The notes under the pieces are model-generated. The model had not been told where the DNA came from, did not search any database, and worked only from the letters and a program-made list of their open reading frames with translations. The position numbers were made by a program, and so were the translations under genes. From Candidatus Lambdaproteobacteria bacterium (GTDB taxonomy: Bacteria; SAR324; NAC60-12), in the NCBI GenBank assembly GCA_012964265.1, contig DTUH01000314.1, positions 1-24,267 of the forward strand: DNA of 24,267 nt, given 5' to 3'. Shown here piece by piece: positions 14,344 to 23,302 of the stretch; within the stretch, counting starts at the first letter, position 1, and each line of letters begins with the position of its first letter.

Positions 14344-15558
14344 TCAAATATTCAGAATGTGCCCCAGCTTTTGTTTTTTGGTATGCATGTACTTTATATT
14401 TCCGGGATTACTCTGAATTTCAAGTGGGATTCTTTCGACAACCTCCAATCCATGTCCTTGAACTCCAACAATTTTTCGTGGATTATTGGTCATTAAACGC
14501 ATTCGCCGGACGCCCAGCATGTATAGCATTTGCGCACCCATTCCGTAATCACGCAAATCTGCTTTAAAACCCAGTTTCTGATTTGCTTCCACAGTATCAG
14601 CACCTTCTTCCTGTAGTCTATAGGCCTGAAGTTTGTTAATCAATCCAATCCCGCGTCCTTCCTGTGGTAAATAAAGAATTACCCCTTTCCCCTCAGCCTG
14701 TACCATCTCCATTGCCGCCCGGAGTTGTGGACCGCAGTCGCAGCGGTATGAACCGAAAACGTCACCTGTCAGACATTCAGAATGCACACGTACCAAAATC
14801 GGTTCATCCTCTTCCCATTCACCTTTGACCAAAGCGATATAATCGCTGTCATCCAAAACACTTTGAAAACCGACCACCTGAAATTCACCAAATATTGTGG
14901 GCAGAAACGCTGTTACTTTTTTGATAACCAATGTTTCGTTGCGTTTCCTGTATTGAATCAGGTCTTTAATTGTAATGATCAATAATTTATGGTGCTCGGC
15001 AAACTTCAGTAATTCAGGAACTCTTGCCATTGTGCCGTCATCATTCATGATCTCACAAATCACTCCGCCGGGCAGCATTTTTGCCATTTTTGCCAGATCA
15101 ACAGCCGCCTCAGTATGTCCTGCCCTGCGCAAGACTCCTCCTTGACTGGCGAGTAATGGGAAGATATGACCGGGACTTCGTATGTCATCAGTTACAGCTT
15201 CCGGATTAATTGCCGCCTCGATTGTACGGGCACGGTCGGCAGCGGAAATTCCGGTTGTAACACCAACTGAGGCTTCTATGCTAATCGTAAAGTTTGTGCC
15301 CATTGTTGCATTGTTGTTAATCACCATTAATGGTAGATTGAGCCGCTTTACTGTTTCAGCATCAAGAGGAAGACAAATCAAGCCCCTCCCATACTTGGCC
15401 ATGAAATTAATTTTTTCCGGAGTGGCAGCCTCAGCCGCGCAAATCAGGTCTCCTTCGTTTTCACGGTCTTCATCATCTACAACCACAATTAATTCACCGC
15501 GGGCAATGGCTTTAATAGCGTCGTCAATTGAATTAAAACTTTTGTCTGAATCAGCCAT
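14344..15558 (-). CDS. ribBA: Bifunctional 3,4-dihydroxy-2-butanone 4-phosphate synthase / GTP cyclohydrolase II
   Basis: 404 residues, two riboflavin-pathway enzymes fused. The N-terminal RibB half (to about 200) makes the four-carbon unit from ribulose 5-phosphate and shows VVVDDEDRENEGDL (25-37), with acidic metal ligands, and RRAGHTEAAVDL. The C-terminal RibA half opens the GTP ring, the first step of the pathway. Its zinc site is C262, C273 and C275 within HSECLTGDVFGSYRCDCGPQL-type text, followed by YLPQEGRGIGL and MTNNPRKI. All key residues are present, so both halves should work. The ribD reductase gene ends 76 bases upstream on the same strand, so the two likely form one operon. Confidence 0.96.
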   Translation of the reverse strand: MADSDKSFNSIDDAIKAIARGELIVVVDDEDRENEGDLICAAEAATPEKINFMAKYGRGLICLPLDAETVKRLNLPLMVINNNATMGTNFTISIEASVGVTTGISAADRARTIEAAINPEAVTDDIRSPGHIFPLLASQGGVLRRAGHTEAAVDLAKMAKMLPGGVICEIMNDDGTMARVPELLKFAEHHKLLIITIKDLIQYRKRNETLVIKKVTAFLPTIFGEFQVVGFQSVLDDSDYIALVKGEWEEDEPILVRVHSECLTGDVFGSYRCDCGPQLRAAMEMVQAEGKGVILYLPQEGRGIGLINKLQAYRLQEEGADTVEANQKLGFKADLRDYGMGAQMLYMLGVRRMRLMTNNPRKIVGVQGHGLEVVERIPLEIQSNPGNIKYMHTKKQKLGHILNI

Positions 15559-15634
15559 GATTTAATGATTTTTATACAAGTTCATTTTAAATATACAGTG
15601 TAATAACAATAATATAAAACTATGAAAGTCCTGG

Positions 15635-16291
15635 TTATTTTAATTTTGCGGAAATCAGCAAGTCCACTCCTAATTCAGTAATTGAGCTGATTTCCAGTTG
15701 GGATGCTTCATTTACGGTGCCGACATTTAAATCTCCGCACCAGGACAAAGAATCCTGCCCTCCTATTATTTTTGGTGCCAGAAATAATTCAAGCTGATCA
15801 ACACAATTGCTTTTAAGAAAGCTTGCGTGAATGAGACTTCCACCCTCAATCAGTAAACTCTTTAGTCCAAGTTTCCATATTTCTGAGAGTACCCACAATA
15901 CATCCGGAGTTCCAGTTGGAGCAGTCAATATTCTTAATTCTGCCAATTCCGGCCAGTTCCGCGATGGCGCTTGATTTCCGGTAATAATTATAACAGGGAC
16001 ACCGTCGTTTTGAAATACTCTGCTTTGCTCCGGAATGCGTGCTTTTGAGTCCAACACGATCCGGATCGGTGAACGCCCTTCTTCAATTCCCCTTACTGTC
16101 AATTCCGGATCATCTGCCAGAACCGTATTGATGCCCACTAAAACAGCATCATTCTCATGTCTTAATTCATGCGCTTTGCGCCGGGCTGCTTTACCTGTAA
16201 TCCACTTTGAGTTTCCGGAGGCGGTGGCAATTTTACCATCAAGTGTGAAAGATGCTTTGAGAGTGACCGTGACTCCTGTGTTTTTATTCAT
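15635..16291 (-). CDS. ribD: Stand-alone RibD-type pyrimidine reductase domain
   Basis: 218 residues covering only the reductase half of RibD (dihydrofolate-reductase-like fold). It uses NADPH to reduce the ribosylaminopyrimidine in riboflavin synthesis. Visible marks are LKASFTLDGKIA near the N-terminus, SKWITG, VLVGINTVLADDPELTVR (nucleotide and substrate binding), LLIEGGSLIHASFL and FLAPKIIGG. The deaminase half, with its zinc motif (HAE and PCxxxGRTPPC), is missing. A TAG stands directly before the ATG at 16291, so no upstream extension is possible. The deaminase must be encoded elsewhere. It could be a RIB7-like reductase or a related reductase recruited to another use; ribBA next door favours riboflavin. 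Confidence 0.85.
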   Translation of the reverse strand: MNKNTGVTVTLKASFTLDGKIATASGNSKWITGKAARRKAHELRHENDAVLVGINTVLADDPELTVRGIEEGRSPIRIVLDSKARIPEQSRVFQNDGVPVIIITGNQAPSRNWPELAELRILTAPTGTPDVLWVLSEIWKLGLKSLLIEGGSLIHASFLKSNCVDQLELFLAPKIIGGQDSLSWCGDLNVGTVNEASQLEISSITELGVDLLISAKLK

Positions 16292-16328
16292 CTATTTTTT
16301 ATAATATTGTCACTCATAGATTTTCCTG

Positions 16329-16363
16329 GTTTAAACATACTTTTATCAATTTAGTTTAAACAT
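16329..16363. repeat. Pair of GTTTAAACAT repeats upstream of ribD
   Basis: The 10-mer GTTTAAACAT occurs at 16329-16338 and again at 16354-16363, exactly 25 bases apart, 38 and 63 bases upstream of the ribD ATG. Each copy holds the 8-base palindrome GTTTAAAC. A spacing of about two and a half helix turns and the promoter-proximal place suit a pair of operator half-sites, but no regulator is known to me for it. Confidence 0.45.
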
Positions 16364-16546
16364 TGCTCCACCACATAAATTCTATAGTTATTGTGCTAAA
16401 ACAACAAGTGATATGAACAGGAACGGGACTTGTAACAGGTAATAACAAAATAGCTTTTCCAGAAGTAAAACTGAATTTCCAGGAAATTAAAAAATCTTGA
16501 GAGAGTATTTTTAGAACAGAATCAAATAAACCTGAAAATGAATCAT

Positions 16547-17557
16547 CTATTGGATAATGATATGACATGAGCGCAGTCCATGAGCATCAGCCCATTCATA
16601 CATCAGCTTACCTATGCGTTGCATGTCTTCAGGAGATCCTGGATTAAAATGACCACCTTCAACCCATGTTTCACTTTTTGGCTGCGGTGAATTTTCCCAG
16701 AGGGGAAGATACGCTTCACGTGGTACTATAGGATCATTTGTGCCATTGATAAAATGGATAGGTGTCTTGTAAATATTCGGTAAATATGACTCCATTTCTC
16801 CATATTTCAAGATATTTCCCAGGAAAAATGAAAAAATGTGTGAAAGCAAACGTAAACCCGTGATCTTTATTTTTGTACTGAAATCAGCTGAATTTTCAGT
16901 TAAATCGAAATGTATCAGTCCTTGACTAAACAATAGCGGTTGTATGACCTGCTGAAAATTTGTGAACCCGTATATGATCATCAAACCGGCAACTTTCTCA
17001 GGTGCAAAACTGGTAAGTATAACCGGAAATGCCGCACCAACACTGCCTCCGGCCAACACGACCTTGTCTGTAAAACGGGGATCTGCACGTTTCCCTCCTT
17101 GTACATAATTCAACAGCGCATCGAGAGAGCCAATAGTATGACGGGTTTCTTCACGGATTTTCTCCGGAATTCCCCACCAGTCCATCAAACTCCAGTTTTT
17201 CCAATGATGCCGTAGAAGAAATGAATGAACCGGCTGTTTCATCAAAATAGTGTTTCCGGTGTATTTCCATTTACCAACGCCAGCCAATAAATTTTCACCC
17301 TCTTCCACTCCTCCAACTATAATCAGAGTGTCACATTTCAAATCATCTGGGCGTGCTATCCAGGCAGTTGTTGTACGTTCAGGCTCATTGACTGAGCGCA
17401 ATTCCCATTTGTACGGAGTCAACTCTTGTACCGTCCATTCCGGAACATCCTCAGGTTGAAAAGCTTGTTGTACAAGGAAAATTTTAAGCGCGACTATGCT
17501 GATTGCTAAAATGCAAACTGAACATATTGTCAGAACAAAATAACTCAGGAACTTCAT
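16547..17557 (-). CDS. Membrane-anchored alpha/beta hydrolase
   Basis: 336 residues from the ATG at 17557; a TTG ten codons upstream (17587) is possible but less likely. One membrane segment (about 3-28) anchors the protein, with the enzyme probably on the periplasmic side. The hydrolase fold shows the nucleophile elbow GGSVGA with Ser172, then Asp275 in NGTNDPIVP and His303 in EGGHFNPG. These are the expected triad, in the right order and spacing. The substrate is unknown; carboxylic esters or lipids are typical. The gene is divergent from tsaD with about 80 bases between the starts. It ends 255 bases upstream of ribD, a gap in which I see no credible gene. Confidence 0.85.
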   Translation of the reverse strand: MKFLSYFVLTICSVCILAISIVALKIFLVQQAFQPEDVPEWTVQELTPYKWELRSVNEPERTTTAWIARPDDLKCDTLIIVGGVEEGENLLAGVGKWKYTGNTILMKQPVHSFLLRHHWKNWSLMDWWGIPEKIREETRHTIGSLDALLNYVQGGKRADPRFTDKVVLAGGSVGAAFPVILTSFAPEKVAGLMIIYGFTNFQQVIQPLLFSQGLIHFDLTENSADFSTKIKITGLRLLSHIFSFFLGNILKYGEMESYLPNIYKTPIHFINGTNDPIVPREAYLPLWENSPQPKSETWVEGGHFNPGSPEDMQRIGKLMYEWADAHGLRSCHIIIQ

Positions 17558-17589
17558 TAATTTTTCTGGTTGATGATTGAAAGACAATC

Positions 17590-17595
17590 TATAAT
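17590..17595 (+). promoter_or_regulatory. Perfect -10 box (TATAAT) for tsaD
   Basis: TATAAT at 17590-17595 lies 44 bases before the tsaD ATG, which gives a leader of about 37 bases. No good -35 box stands at the normal distance, so the promoter would be weak or need an activator. It is inside the short divergent region shared with the hydrolase gene. Confidence 0.35.
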
Positions 17596-17638
17596 CATTG
17601 ATGGTACCAACTTCTTAACTCTGTAATAAAAACTACAC

Positions 17639-18670
17639 ATGTCCATAATCGGTCTTGGAATAGACACCACTTTTGACGATACCTCAGTCGCGATCTTGCG
17701 TGGAAAACGTGAAATTTTAGCAAACCTTACTCTTTCTCAATTTCAGGATCATGAGGAATTCGGAGGAGTCGTTCCTGAAAGAGCTTCGCGCAAACACCTT
17801 GAGGTTATAAATATCCTGATTGCAGATGCGTTGAAAAAAGCGCAGCTAAATTTCTCCAGAATCGATTACATTGCGGTTTCCAATCATCCCGGATTGCTAG
17901 GCTCTTTGCTGGTTGGATTGACTGTCGCAAAAAGCTTAGCGTACACCTTACAGTGTCCGTTAATCGGAGTCAATCACGTTGAAGCGCATCCATACGCAAA
18001 TGTACTCAGTCATGGTGAAATGCGGTTCCCGATACTTCATCTGGTTGTTGCGGGAGGTCATACTCTGTTGATTAAGGCACGCGGCCATTTTGATTATAAA
18101 ATTATCGGCCGAAGTTTAGACGATGCCGCCGGTGAGTGTGTGGATAAAGTCGCAAAAATGTTTGGACATGCAATGCCCGGAGGACCAGTTGTGGACAGTG
18201 CTGCGCAGGAATTTTCGGGTGATGCTTTTGATTTTCCACGTCCGTTAATGCACAAAAACGGGCACAATTTTTCTTTCAGTGGTTTGAAAACAGCAATGTT
18301 ACGTTTTAGGGAACAGAATCTGGACACTTCATTTTCAGGCGTAAATGAGTTAAATCCACTGCTTGAAGAAGGCCCTATTCTTGCGTCTTTTTTTCAAAGT
18401 GTAGTTGATGTGTTGCTCCACAAAACTTTCAAAGCAGCAAAAACTTTTGGTCTGAAAAACATTTCTGTTTCCGGAGGACTGGCCGCGAGTCGTAAACTGC
18501 GTTCGGCTTTTGAAGAGGAATCTGACAGAAAAGGAATAAATCTTTTTTATCCGCCGCCAAATCTCTGTACAGACAATGCCGCAATGGTGACTTGTCTTGC
18601 CGCTCACCGCTACGAAGCAAAGCAGTTTGATGATTTGACTTTGGATGCTTTTCCGAATTTGATTTGTTGA
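17639..18670 (+). CDS. tsaD: tRNA N6-adenosine threonylcarbamoyltransferase
   Basis: 343 residues, the normal size. TsaD transfers the threonylcarbamoyl group to A37 of tRNAs that read ANN codons (t6A), working with TsaB and TsaE. The family marks are all present: the start IGLGIDTTFDDTSVAIL, GGVVPERASRKH, the metal ligands H113 and H117 in NHVEAH, HLVVAGGHTLL, LDDAAGECVDKVAKMFG, FSFSGLKTA, VSGGLAASRKLR and the late CTDNAAM. ATG is the only sensible start; no Shine-Dalgarno is seen. The gene runs against the KAS III gene, with 10 bases between stops. Confidence 0.97.
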   Translation: MSIIGLGIDTTFDDTSVAILRGKREILANLTLSQFQDHEEFGGVVPERASRKHLEVINILIADALKKAQLNFSRIDYIAVSNHPGLLGSLLVGLTVAKSLAYTLQCPLIGVNHVEAHPYANVLSHGEMRFPILHLVVAGGHTLLIKARGHFDYKIIGRSLDDAAGECVDKVAKMFGHAMPGGPVVDSAAQEFSGDAFDFPRPLMHKNGHNFSFSGLKTAMLRFREQNLDTSFSGVNELNPLLEEGPILASFFQSVVDVLLHKTFKAAKTFGLKNISVSGGLAASRKLRSAFEEESDRKGINLFYPPPNLCTDNAAMVTCLAAHRYEAKQFDDLTLDAFPNLIC

Positions 18671-18680
18671 GAATGAGGAC

Positions 18681-19610
18681 TTATTTTTCCCTGAAAATTA
18701 AAGTGCTGGCCCAGGACAGTCCGACACCGAATCCTGCCAGCACAGCAACCTGCATTTCCTGATTATTAAATTCCTGTGCTAGTATCATCGGTACAGAAGA
18801 AGAAACAGTGTTACCGTATGCACCAGATTTGAAGGGACATTTCTCACGGGGTACTCCAAGTGTGTCTGCGATTGAGTTGACAATGTGGAGACTTCCCTGA
18901 TGCAAAAGGAAACGGTCGATCCGATCAAGTGCGAAACCGTTTTTTCCCAACATTTTCCGGATGCTGTCCGGCACAACCCGCACGGTGAAGGTGAACACGG
19001 CACGACCGTTCATATGCACATGCCCGTCTTCCCTTACAATGATCCCCTCTTTTTTACTGCCGTCTGAACCGAAAACAAATTTTCCGAAATCGAAAACAGG
19101 ATTTTCAGTCAGTAAAGTAACAGTAGCGCCATCACCAAATAATGTTGCGGTTTTTTTATCATCGTTATTCATCACTTTTGAATACGGATCTGCGGTGAAG
19201 AGCAATCCCTTGCGGAATCCGTTTGCTTCCATGAAAGACTTAATTACGGAAAGTCCATAAACATATCCGGAGCATCCCAGAGAAAGATCAAATGCAGCGC
19301 AGTTTTGTGAGATGGATAATTTTTCGTGAAGAATTGCTGAAGTGTGAGGAAGTCCGTGACCGTCAGGATTTTGGGTGCAGACGATCATACAATCGATATC
19401 ATCCGCTGAAATCGATTCCAGTTCCTGCAGATTTTCCCAGGCTTTGACACAAAGATCGGAAGTTTCCTGCTCCGGAGCTTTTTTTGCGACTTGGGTAAAG
19501 CCGATTTTGTCATTAACAAACGAGGCAGTCATGCCGAATTTATCCATGCGGTCGAAGTTGGATGTTCGAGCATCGGGTAAATACGTTCCAATCGCCTTGA
19601 TACCAATCAT
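18681..19610 (-). CDS. Beta-ketoacyl-ACP synthase III (FabH-like) family enzyme
   Basis: 309 residues with the thiolase fold of KAS III. The catalytic triad is complete: Cys113 in LSLGCSGYVYG, His237 in LLHQGS and Asn267 in GAYGNTVSSS. FGDGATVTLL and the C-terminal GFGVGLSWAS are further family marks. KAS III condenses an acyl-CoA or acyl-ACP with malonyl-ACP and starts fatty-acid or related chains. It may be a second, specialised copy and not the housekeeping FabH, since no fab genes are near. Instead its start lies 5 bases after the stop of a nucleoside ABC permease, so it is almost certainly the last gene of that operon. That partnership is unusual. Confidence 0.88.
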   Translation of the reverse strand: MIGIKAIGTYLPDARTSNFDRMDKFGMTASFVNDKIGFTQVAKKAPEQETSDLCVKAWENLQELESISADDIDCMIVCTQNPDGHGLPHTSAILHEKLSISQNCAAFDLSLGCSGYVYGLSVIKSFMEANGFRKGLLFTADPYSKVMNNDDKKTATLFGDGATVTLLTENPVFDFGKFVFGSDGSKKEGIIVREDGHVHMNGRAVFTFTVRVVPDSIRKMLGKNGFALDRIDRFLLHQGSLHIVNSIADTLGVPREKCPFKSGAYGNTVSSSVPMILAQEFNNQEMQVAVLAGFGVGLSWASTLIFREK

Positions 19611-19615
19611 ATCGG

Positions 19616-20596
19616 TTACTTCTCTTTGGAAAAAGGTTGACCGATTGCTTTTGGTGCAACGGCTTTTCCGACAAATCCAGCCAGGAAAACGACTGTCAGT
19701 ATGTAGGGTGACATTTCTAAAAAACTGTTCAGCAGGTGAGCGGGAACTATTCCCTGCATCATGATTTGCATTTCATGCTGATATTTATCTTTCGTGGCAA
19801 ACAAAATGGAGAAAAGCAGGCAAGCGAACATTGCCGGGTAAGGTCGCCACTTTCCAACTATCATTGCCGCAAGTGCCAAATAACCTTTTCCGGCAGACAT
19901 ATCTTTTACAAAAAAAGCAAGATGTGCAGTAGAAAGATAGGCTCCGGACATTCCACCCAGTATTCCGTTTAAGATTAATGCCTGGTAACGAGTTTTATTT
20001 ACAGAAATTCCTGTAGTGTCCACGGCTAACGGATTTTCTCCGGTAGCCCGCAAGCGTAAACCAAAACTACTTTTGAAGACAACCCAGGCCGTAAAAGGAA
20101 CTGCTAAAAAGGCGATATAAACTAACACACTGTGTCCGCTAATCAATTTAGAATAAATATCTCCAATGATGGGAACTTCACTGAGAGCATCAGCAAAAGG
20201 CAATTCAATGGGTAAAAATCGTGCCCCTTTGGGAAGTTGCGGAGTTTGTCCACCCATGTGAAACCAGGCATTGGCCAGCACTACAGTCAAGCCCATGGCA
20301 AATATATTGATTGCCACACAGGAAACAACCTGGTTACCACGTTTAGTAACACTGGCGTAACCGTGCATCATTGAAAAAACAATTCCTATCCCGATAGCAC
20401 CCAGGAGTCCCAGCCAGGCTGATTGTGTCCAATGTGCCACTGTTGCCGCTACAAAGGCACCGCCGAGCATTTTTCCTTCAAGACCAAAGTCAATAACTCC
20501 TGAGCGTTCCGCAAAAATACCGCCCATAGCTGCCAAAATGAAGGGTACAGAAATCCTGAAAGTTGCATCAAGAATTACAATTATATCTGTCCACAT
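19616..20596 (-). CDS. Nucleoside ABC transporter permease (NupQ/YufQ type)
   Basis: 326 residues, about eight to ten membrane segments, of the branched permease family used by BMP-type (nucleoside/purine) uptake systems. Typical text is MGGIFAERSGVIDFGLEGKMLGGAF near the N-terminus, corresponding to the family's N-I-G-x-E-G loop, and MAFFVKDMSAGKGYLALAAMI-like text, here FVKDMSAGKGYLALAAMIVG, in the second half. It forms the inner-membrane channel together with the other permease, whose stop is 14 bases upstream. The following KAS III gene begins 5 bases later, suggesting coupled translation. Assignment to nucleosides is supported by the nucleoside hydrolase in the same operon. Confidence 0.88.
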   Translation of the reverse strand: MWTDIIVILDATFRISVPFILAAMGGIFAERSGVIDFGLEGKMLGGAFVAATVAHWTQSAWLGLLGAIGIGIVFSMMHGYASVTKRGNQVVSCVAINIFAMGLTVVLANAWFHMGGQTPQLPKGARFLPIELPFADALSEVPIIGDIYSKLISGHSVLVYIAFLAVPFTAWVVFKSSFGLRLRATGENPLAVDTTGISVNKTRYQALILNGILGGMSGAYLSTAHLAFFVKDMSAGKGYLALAAMIVGKWRPYPAMFACLLFSILFATKDKYQHEMQIMMQGIVPAHLLNSFLEMSPYILTVVFLAGFVGKAVAPKAIGQPFSKEK

Positions 20597-20610
20597 AAAA
20601 CAGTTAAAGG

Positions 20611-21741
20611 CTAATTGTTGACAGTAGGGCTGACTGCCTGTTCAGTTTTTTCCACGTTAGTTATGATCCGTACAAACTGTTCTATTTGCGGACGGAAAAG
20701 GTGTTCCAGTGCTCCTGCAAACAGGATCACCAACCCCTGGATTAGTACAACCAAATGACGATCTATGGCCTGTACTTCAAATGACAACTCTGCACCACCT
20801 TGATAAAGAATCCCAAACAACAGAGCAGCCAATAAAATTCCTAAAGGATGGTTGCGGCCAATCAGTGAAACTGCAATTCCGGTAAATCCAATACCGGCCT
20901 GGAAATTAAGCATGATTCTGTGACTGGAACCCATAATTTCGTTAATACCGACAAATCCTGCTAATCCGCCGCAAAGAGCCATAGCCAGGATAATATTACG
21001 GGAAACACTGATTCCTGCGTAAACGGCCGCTGTATCATTTGTCCCGACTGTCCGTATTTCATAACCCCAGCGGGTGTACCAAATAAATCTCCATACCAGA
21101 ATTAAGCATAACAGTGCAAAGAAGAAAGTTCCATTTAATGGAGTCTGTGTAATTTGGATTCCAAACCACTCAAATATTTCATGCATTTGAGGAACCCAGA
21201 CCCGTTCTGCAAAATCACGGGATTCCGGAGACATTTGACCATCAGGCCGGAGGACATGAGACAACAGATCCACCATGATCACGGATGCTATAAAGTTAAA
21301 CATGATGGTTGTAACTACCTCATGGCTTCCACGCTTACCCTTTAAATATCCCGGAATGGCTCCCCATATACCGCCAAAAATAATGGAGGCTGAAACTGCC
21401 AGCGGAAAGACCAGCCATAGCGGCCAGTTCTCCAACCAAAGACAAATCAGTCCGACGGCGAGTCCCCCGATATACGCCTGACCCTCTGCTCCGATATTGA
21501 ATAATCCGCAATGGAATCCAATCGCAAACGCCAGGCCTGTGAAAATAAAATTGGTTGTGTAATAAAGTGTGTAACCTAAGGCTTCATCGTAACCGAAGGC
21601 GCCGTATAGCAGGGTTTTTAGAGCAAACCACGGATCTTCTCCCAGTGCCCAAATCACAACTCCTGAGATAAAAAACGCAATAAAAAGATTTGTGAAAGTG
21701 ACTAATGTAACCACCAGTGTCTCAGTTCGACGTTCATTCAT
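20611..21741 (-). CDS. Nucleoside ABC transporter permease (NupP/YufP type)
   Basis: 376 residues with about ten membrane segments. It is the larger of the paired permeases of BMP-type uptake systems and shows the hallmark FNIGAEGQAYIGGLAVG and, later, GGLAGFVGINEIMGS and GFTGIAVSLIGRNHPLGI. It pairs with the next permease to form the channel. Its ATG overlaps the stop of the ATPase gene by four bases (ATGA), which points to coupled translation. The closing part (RIITNVEKTEQAVSP) is hydrophilic and lies in the cytoplasm. Confidence 0.9.
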   Translation of the reverse strand: MNERRTETLVVTLVTFTNLFIAFFISGVVIWALGEDPWFALKTLLYGAFGYDEALGYTLYYTTNFIFTGLAFAIGFHCGLFNIGAEGQAYIGGLAVGLICLWLENWPLWLVFPLAVSASIIFGGIWGAIPGYLKGKRGSHEVVTTIMFNFIASVIMVDLLSHVLRPDGQMSPESRDFAERVWVPQMHEIFEWFGIQITQTPLNGTFFFALLCLILVWRFIWYTRWGYEIRTVGTNDTAAVYAGISVSRNIILAMALCGGLAGFVGINEIMGSSHRIMLNFQAGIGFTGIAVSLIGRNHPLGILLAALLFGILYQGGAELSFEVQAIDRHLVVLIQGLVILFAGALEHLFRPQIEQFVRIITNVEKTEQAVSPTVNN

Positions 21742-23267
21742 GCCGCTTCCTTCCGTACACCGGCCATCAGCAGTCCAATTTCACGTTCGTTTGCGTCTTT
21801 AGCTAAAATTTCTCCCATGATTTGTCCATCAAACATGACCAAAATTCTGTCACTTAATGAAAGAATTTCATCCAGTTCCACTGAAATCAACAACACAGCT
21901 TTTCCGGCATCACGCATGGCGATAATTTGGCGATGAATAAATTCAATTGCTCCAATATCGACTCCGCGAGTTGGTTGTCCAACCACTAATAAACTCGGGT
22001 CACGTTCCAATTCTCTGGCAACCACAAGTTTTTGCTGATTTCCTCCGGAAAAGAGAGACGTCCTCAAAAAAGGATTTCCGGGACGCACATCAAAATGCTT
22101 CATCTGTTTTTTACAGGATTGAATGATAGCATTTCTATCCATTTCGATAAAACCATTATAGGCAGGATCTTTGTGGTAGCCCAGGATTATGTTTTCGTTA
22201 GCAGAAAATGACGTGACCAACCCTCTACGCTGGCGGTCCTCTGGAACATGAGCCATACCAAAGCGCCTCATTGCGGCCGCATCTGCACTTAATGCTGGAG
22301 TGATTGTCTCATCATTGATCTGAATCTGTCCATTTTGCAAAGGTTTTATTCCGGTGATTACATCCATGAGTTCGGACTGACCGTTTCCGGAAACTCCTGC
22401 AATACCAACGATTTCACCTGAATGAACTTCAAAGCAAACATCTTTAACTCGATGTACTCCTGAATCATCGGTTACGTTGAGATGTTCCACTTTCAATTCC
22501 ATCCTACCAGTTTTAGCCGGTGCCTTTTCTACCCTCAAAAGAACTTTTCTTCCTACCATCAGTTCTGCCAATTCCTCTCGGTTAGTTTGGGAAGTACTAC
22601 GGTGTGCCACCATTTCGCCCTGGCGCATTACCGAAACATTATCGGTGATGGCCATAATTTCCCGGAGTTTGTGTGTAATAAATATCACCGTTTTTCCCTG
22701 TTCCCGGAGTTCATCCAGAATCCGAAAAAGGTGATCTGCTTCTTGTGGGGTAAGTACTCCGGTAGGTTCATCGAGAATAAGGATTTCTGCGCCTCGATAA
22801 AGAGCTTTTAGAATTTCAACTCTTTGCTGAAGTCCAACGGGTAATGTATTAATAACCGCGTTGATATCTACTTCAAGGTGATAATCCTTTTCTATACGGC
22901 GCAATTCTCGTGCTGAAGCCTGCATAGATTCTTTAAGGGAAAATCCGGTTTCAGTTCCCAGGACGACATTTTCCAGCACAGTAAAAGTGTCAATCAACAT
23001 GAAGTGCTGGTGCACCATTCCAATTCCTGCTAAAATTGCATCGTGTGCACTGCGAATCACTGTCGGTTTTTCCTTGACTGCAATCTCACCGGAATCTGCC
23101 TGATAAAAACCATATAGAATACTCATCAAGGTGGATTTCCCCGCTCCATTTTCACCAATGATGCCGTGAATAGTTCCGGACTCAATCTTGAGCGAAACAT
23201 TTTTATTTGCGCATACTTCGCCAAAATTCTTATTGATCTCGGTCAACTCAATTGCCAATGAGGTCAT
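21738..23267 (-). CDS. Nucleoside ABC transporter ATP-binding protein, two ATPase domains (NupO/YufO type)
   Basis: 509 residues, a tandem ATPase that powers the two permeases. The first domain has the P-loop GENGAGKST (38-46), an unusual signature LPVGLQQ (142-148) and Walker B ILILDEPT with Asp166-Glu167. In the second domain the P-loop is degenerate (GVSGNGQSEL), but the signature FSGGNQQ (406-412) is intact. Its Walker B reads VVGQPTRG, with Gly430-Gln431 for the usual Asp-Glu. This asymmetry is normal for the RbsA/MglA/YufO group, where one site hydrolyses ATP. The nucleoside hydrolase gene ends 77 bases upstream on the same strand. No Shine-Dalgarno is evident. Confidence 0.93.
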   Translation of the reverse strand: MTSLAIELTEINKNFGEVCANKNVSLKIESGTIHGIIGENGAGKSTLMSILYGFYQADSGEIAVKEKPTVIRSAHDAILAGIGMVHQHFMLIDTFTVLENVVLGTETGFSLKESMQASARELRRIEKDYHLEVDINAVINTLPVGLQQRVEILKALYRGAEILILDEPTGVLTPQEADHLFRILDELREQGKTVIFITHKLREIMAITDNVSVMRQGEMVAHRSTSQTNREELAELMVGRKVLLRVEKAPAKTGRMELKVEHLNVTDDSGVHRVKDVCFEVHSGEIVGIAGVSGNGQSELMDVITGIKPLQNGQIQINDETITPALSADAAAMRRFGMAHVPEDRQRRGLVTSFSANENIILGYHKDPAYNGFIEMDRNAIIQSCKKQMKHFDVRPGNPFLRTSLFSGGNQQKLVVARELERDPSLLVVGQPTRGVDIGAIEFIHRQIIAMRDAGKAVLLISVELDEILSLSDRILVMFDGQIMGEILAKDANEREIGLLMAGVRKEAA

Positions 23268-23302
23268 TGCTGCAAGGATTGGTTTTTGTGATTTGTAAAG
23301 TT

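Noticed and set aside
16292..16546. FMN riboswitch ahead of the riboflavin genes
   Set aside because: None of the conserved blocks of that riboswitch could be found in the region upstream of ribD.
16356..16568. 70-codon minus-strand frame overlapping the end of the hydrolase gene
   Set aside because: No ribosome binding site, it overlaps a well-supported gene by 22 bases and covers the GTTTAAAC repeat; composition does not look coding.
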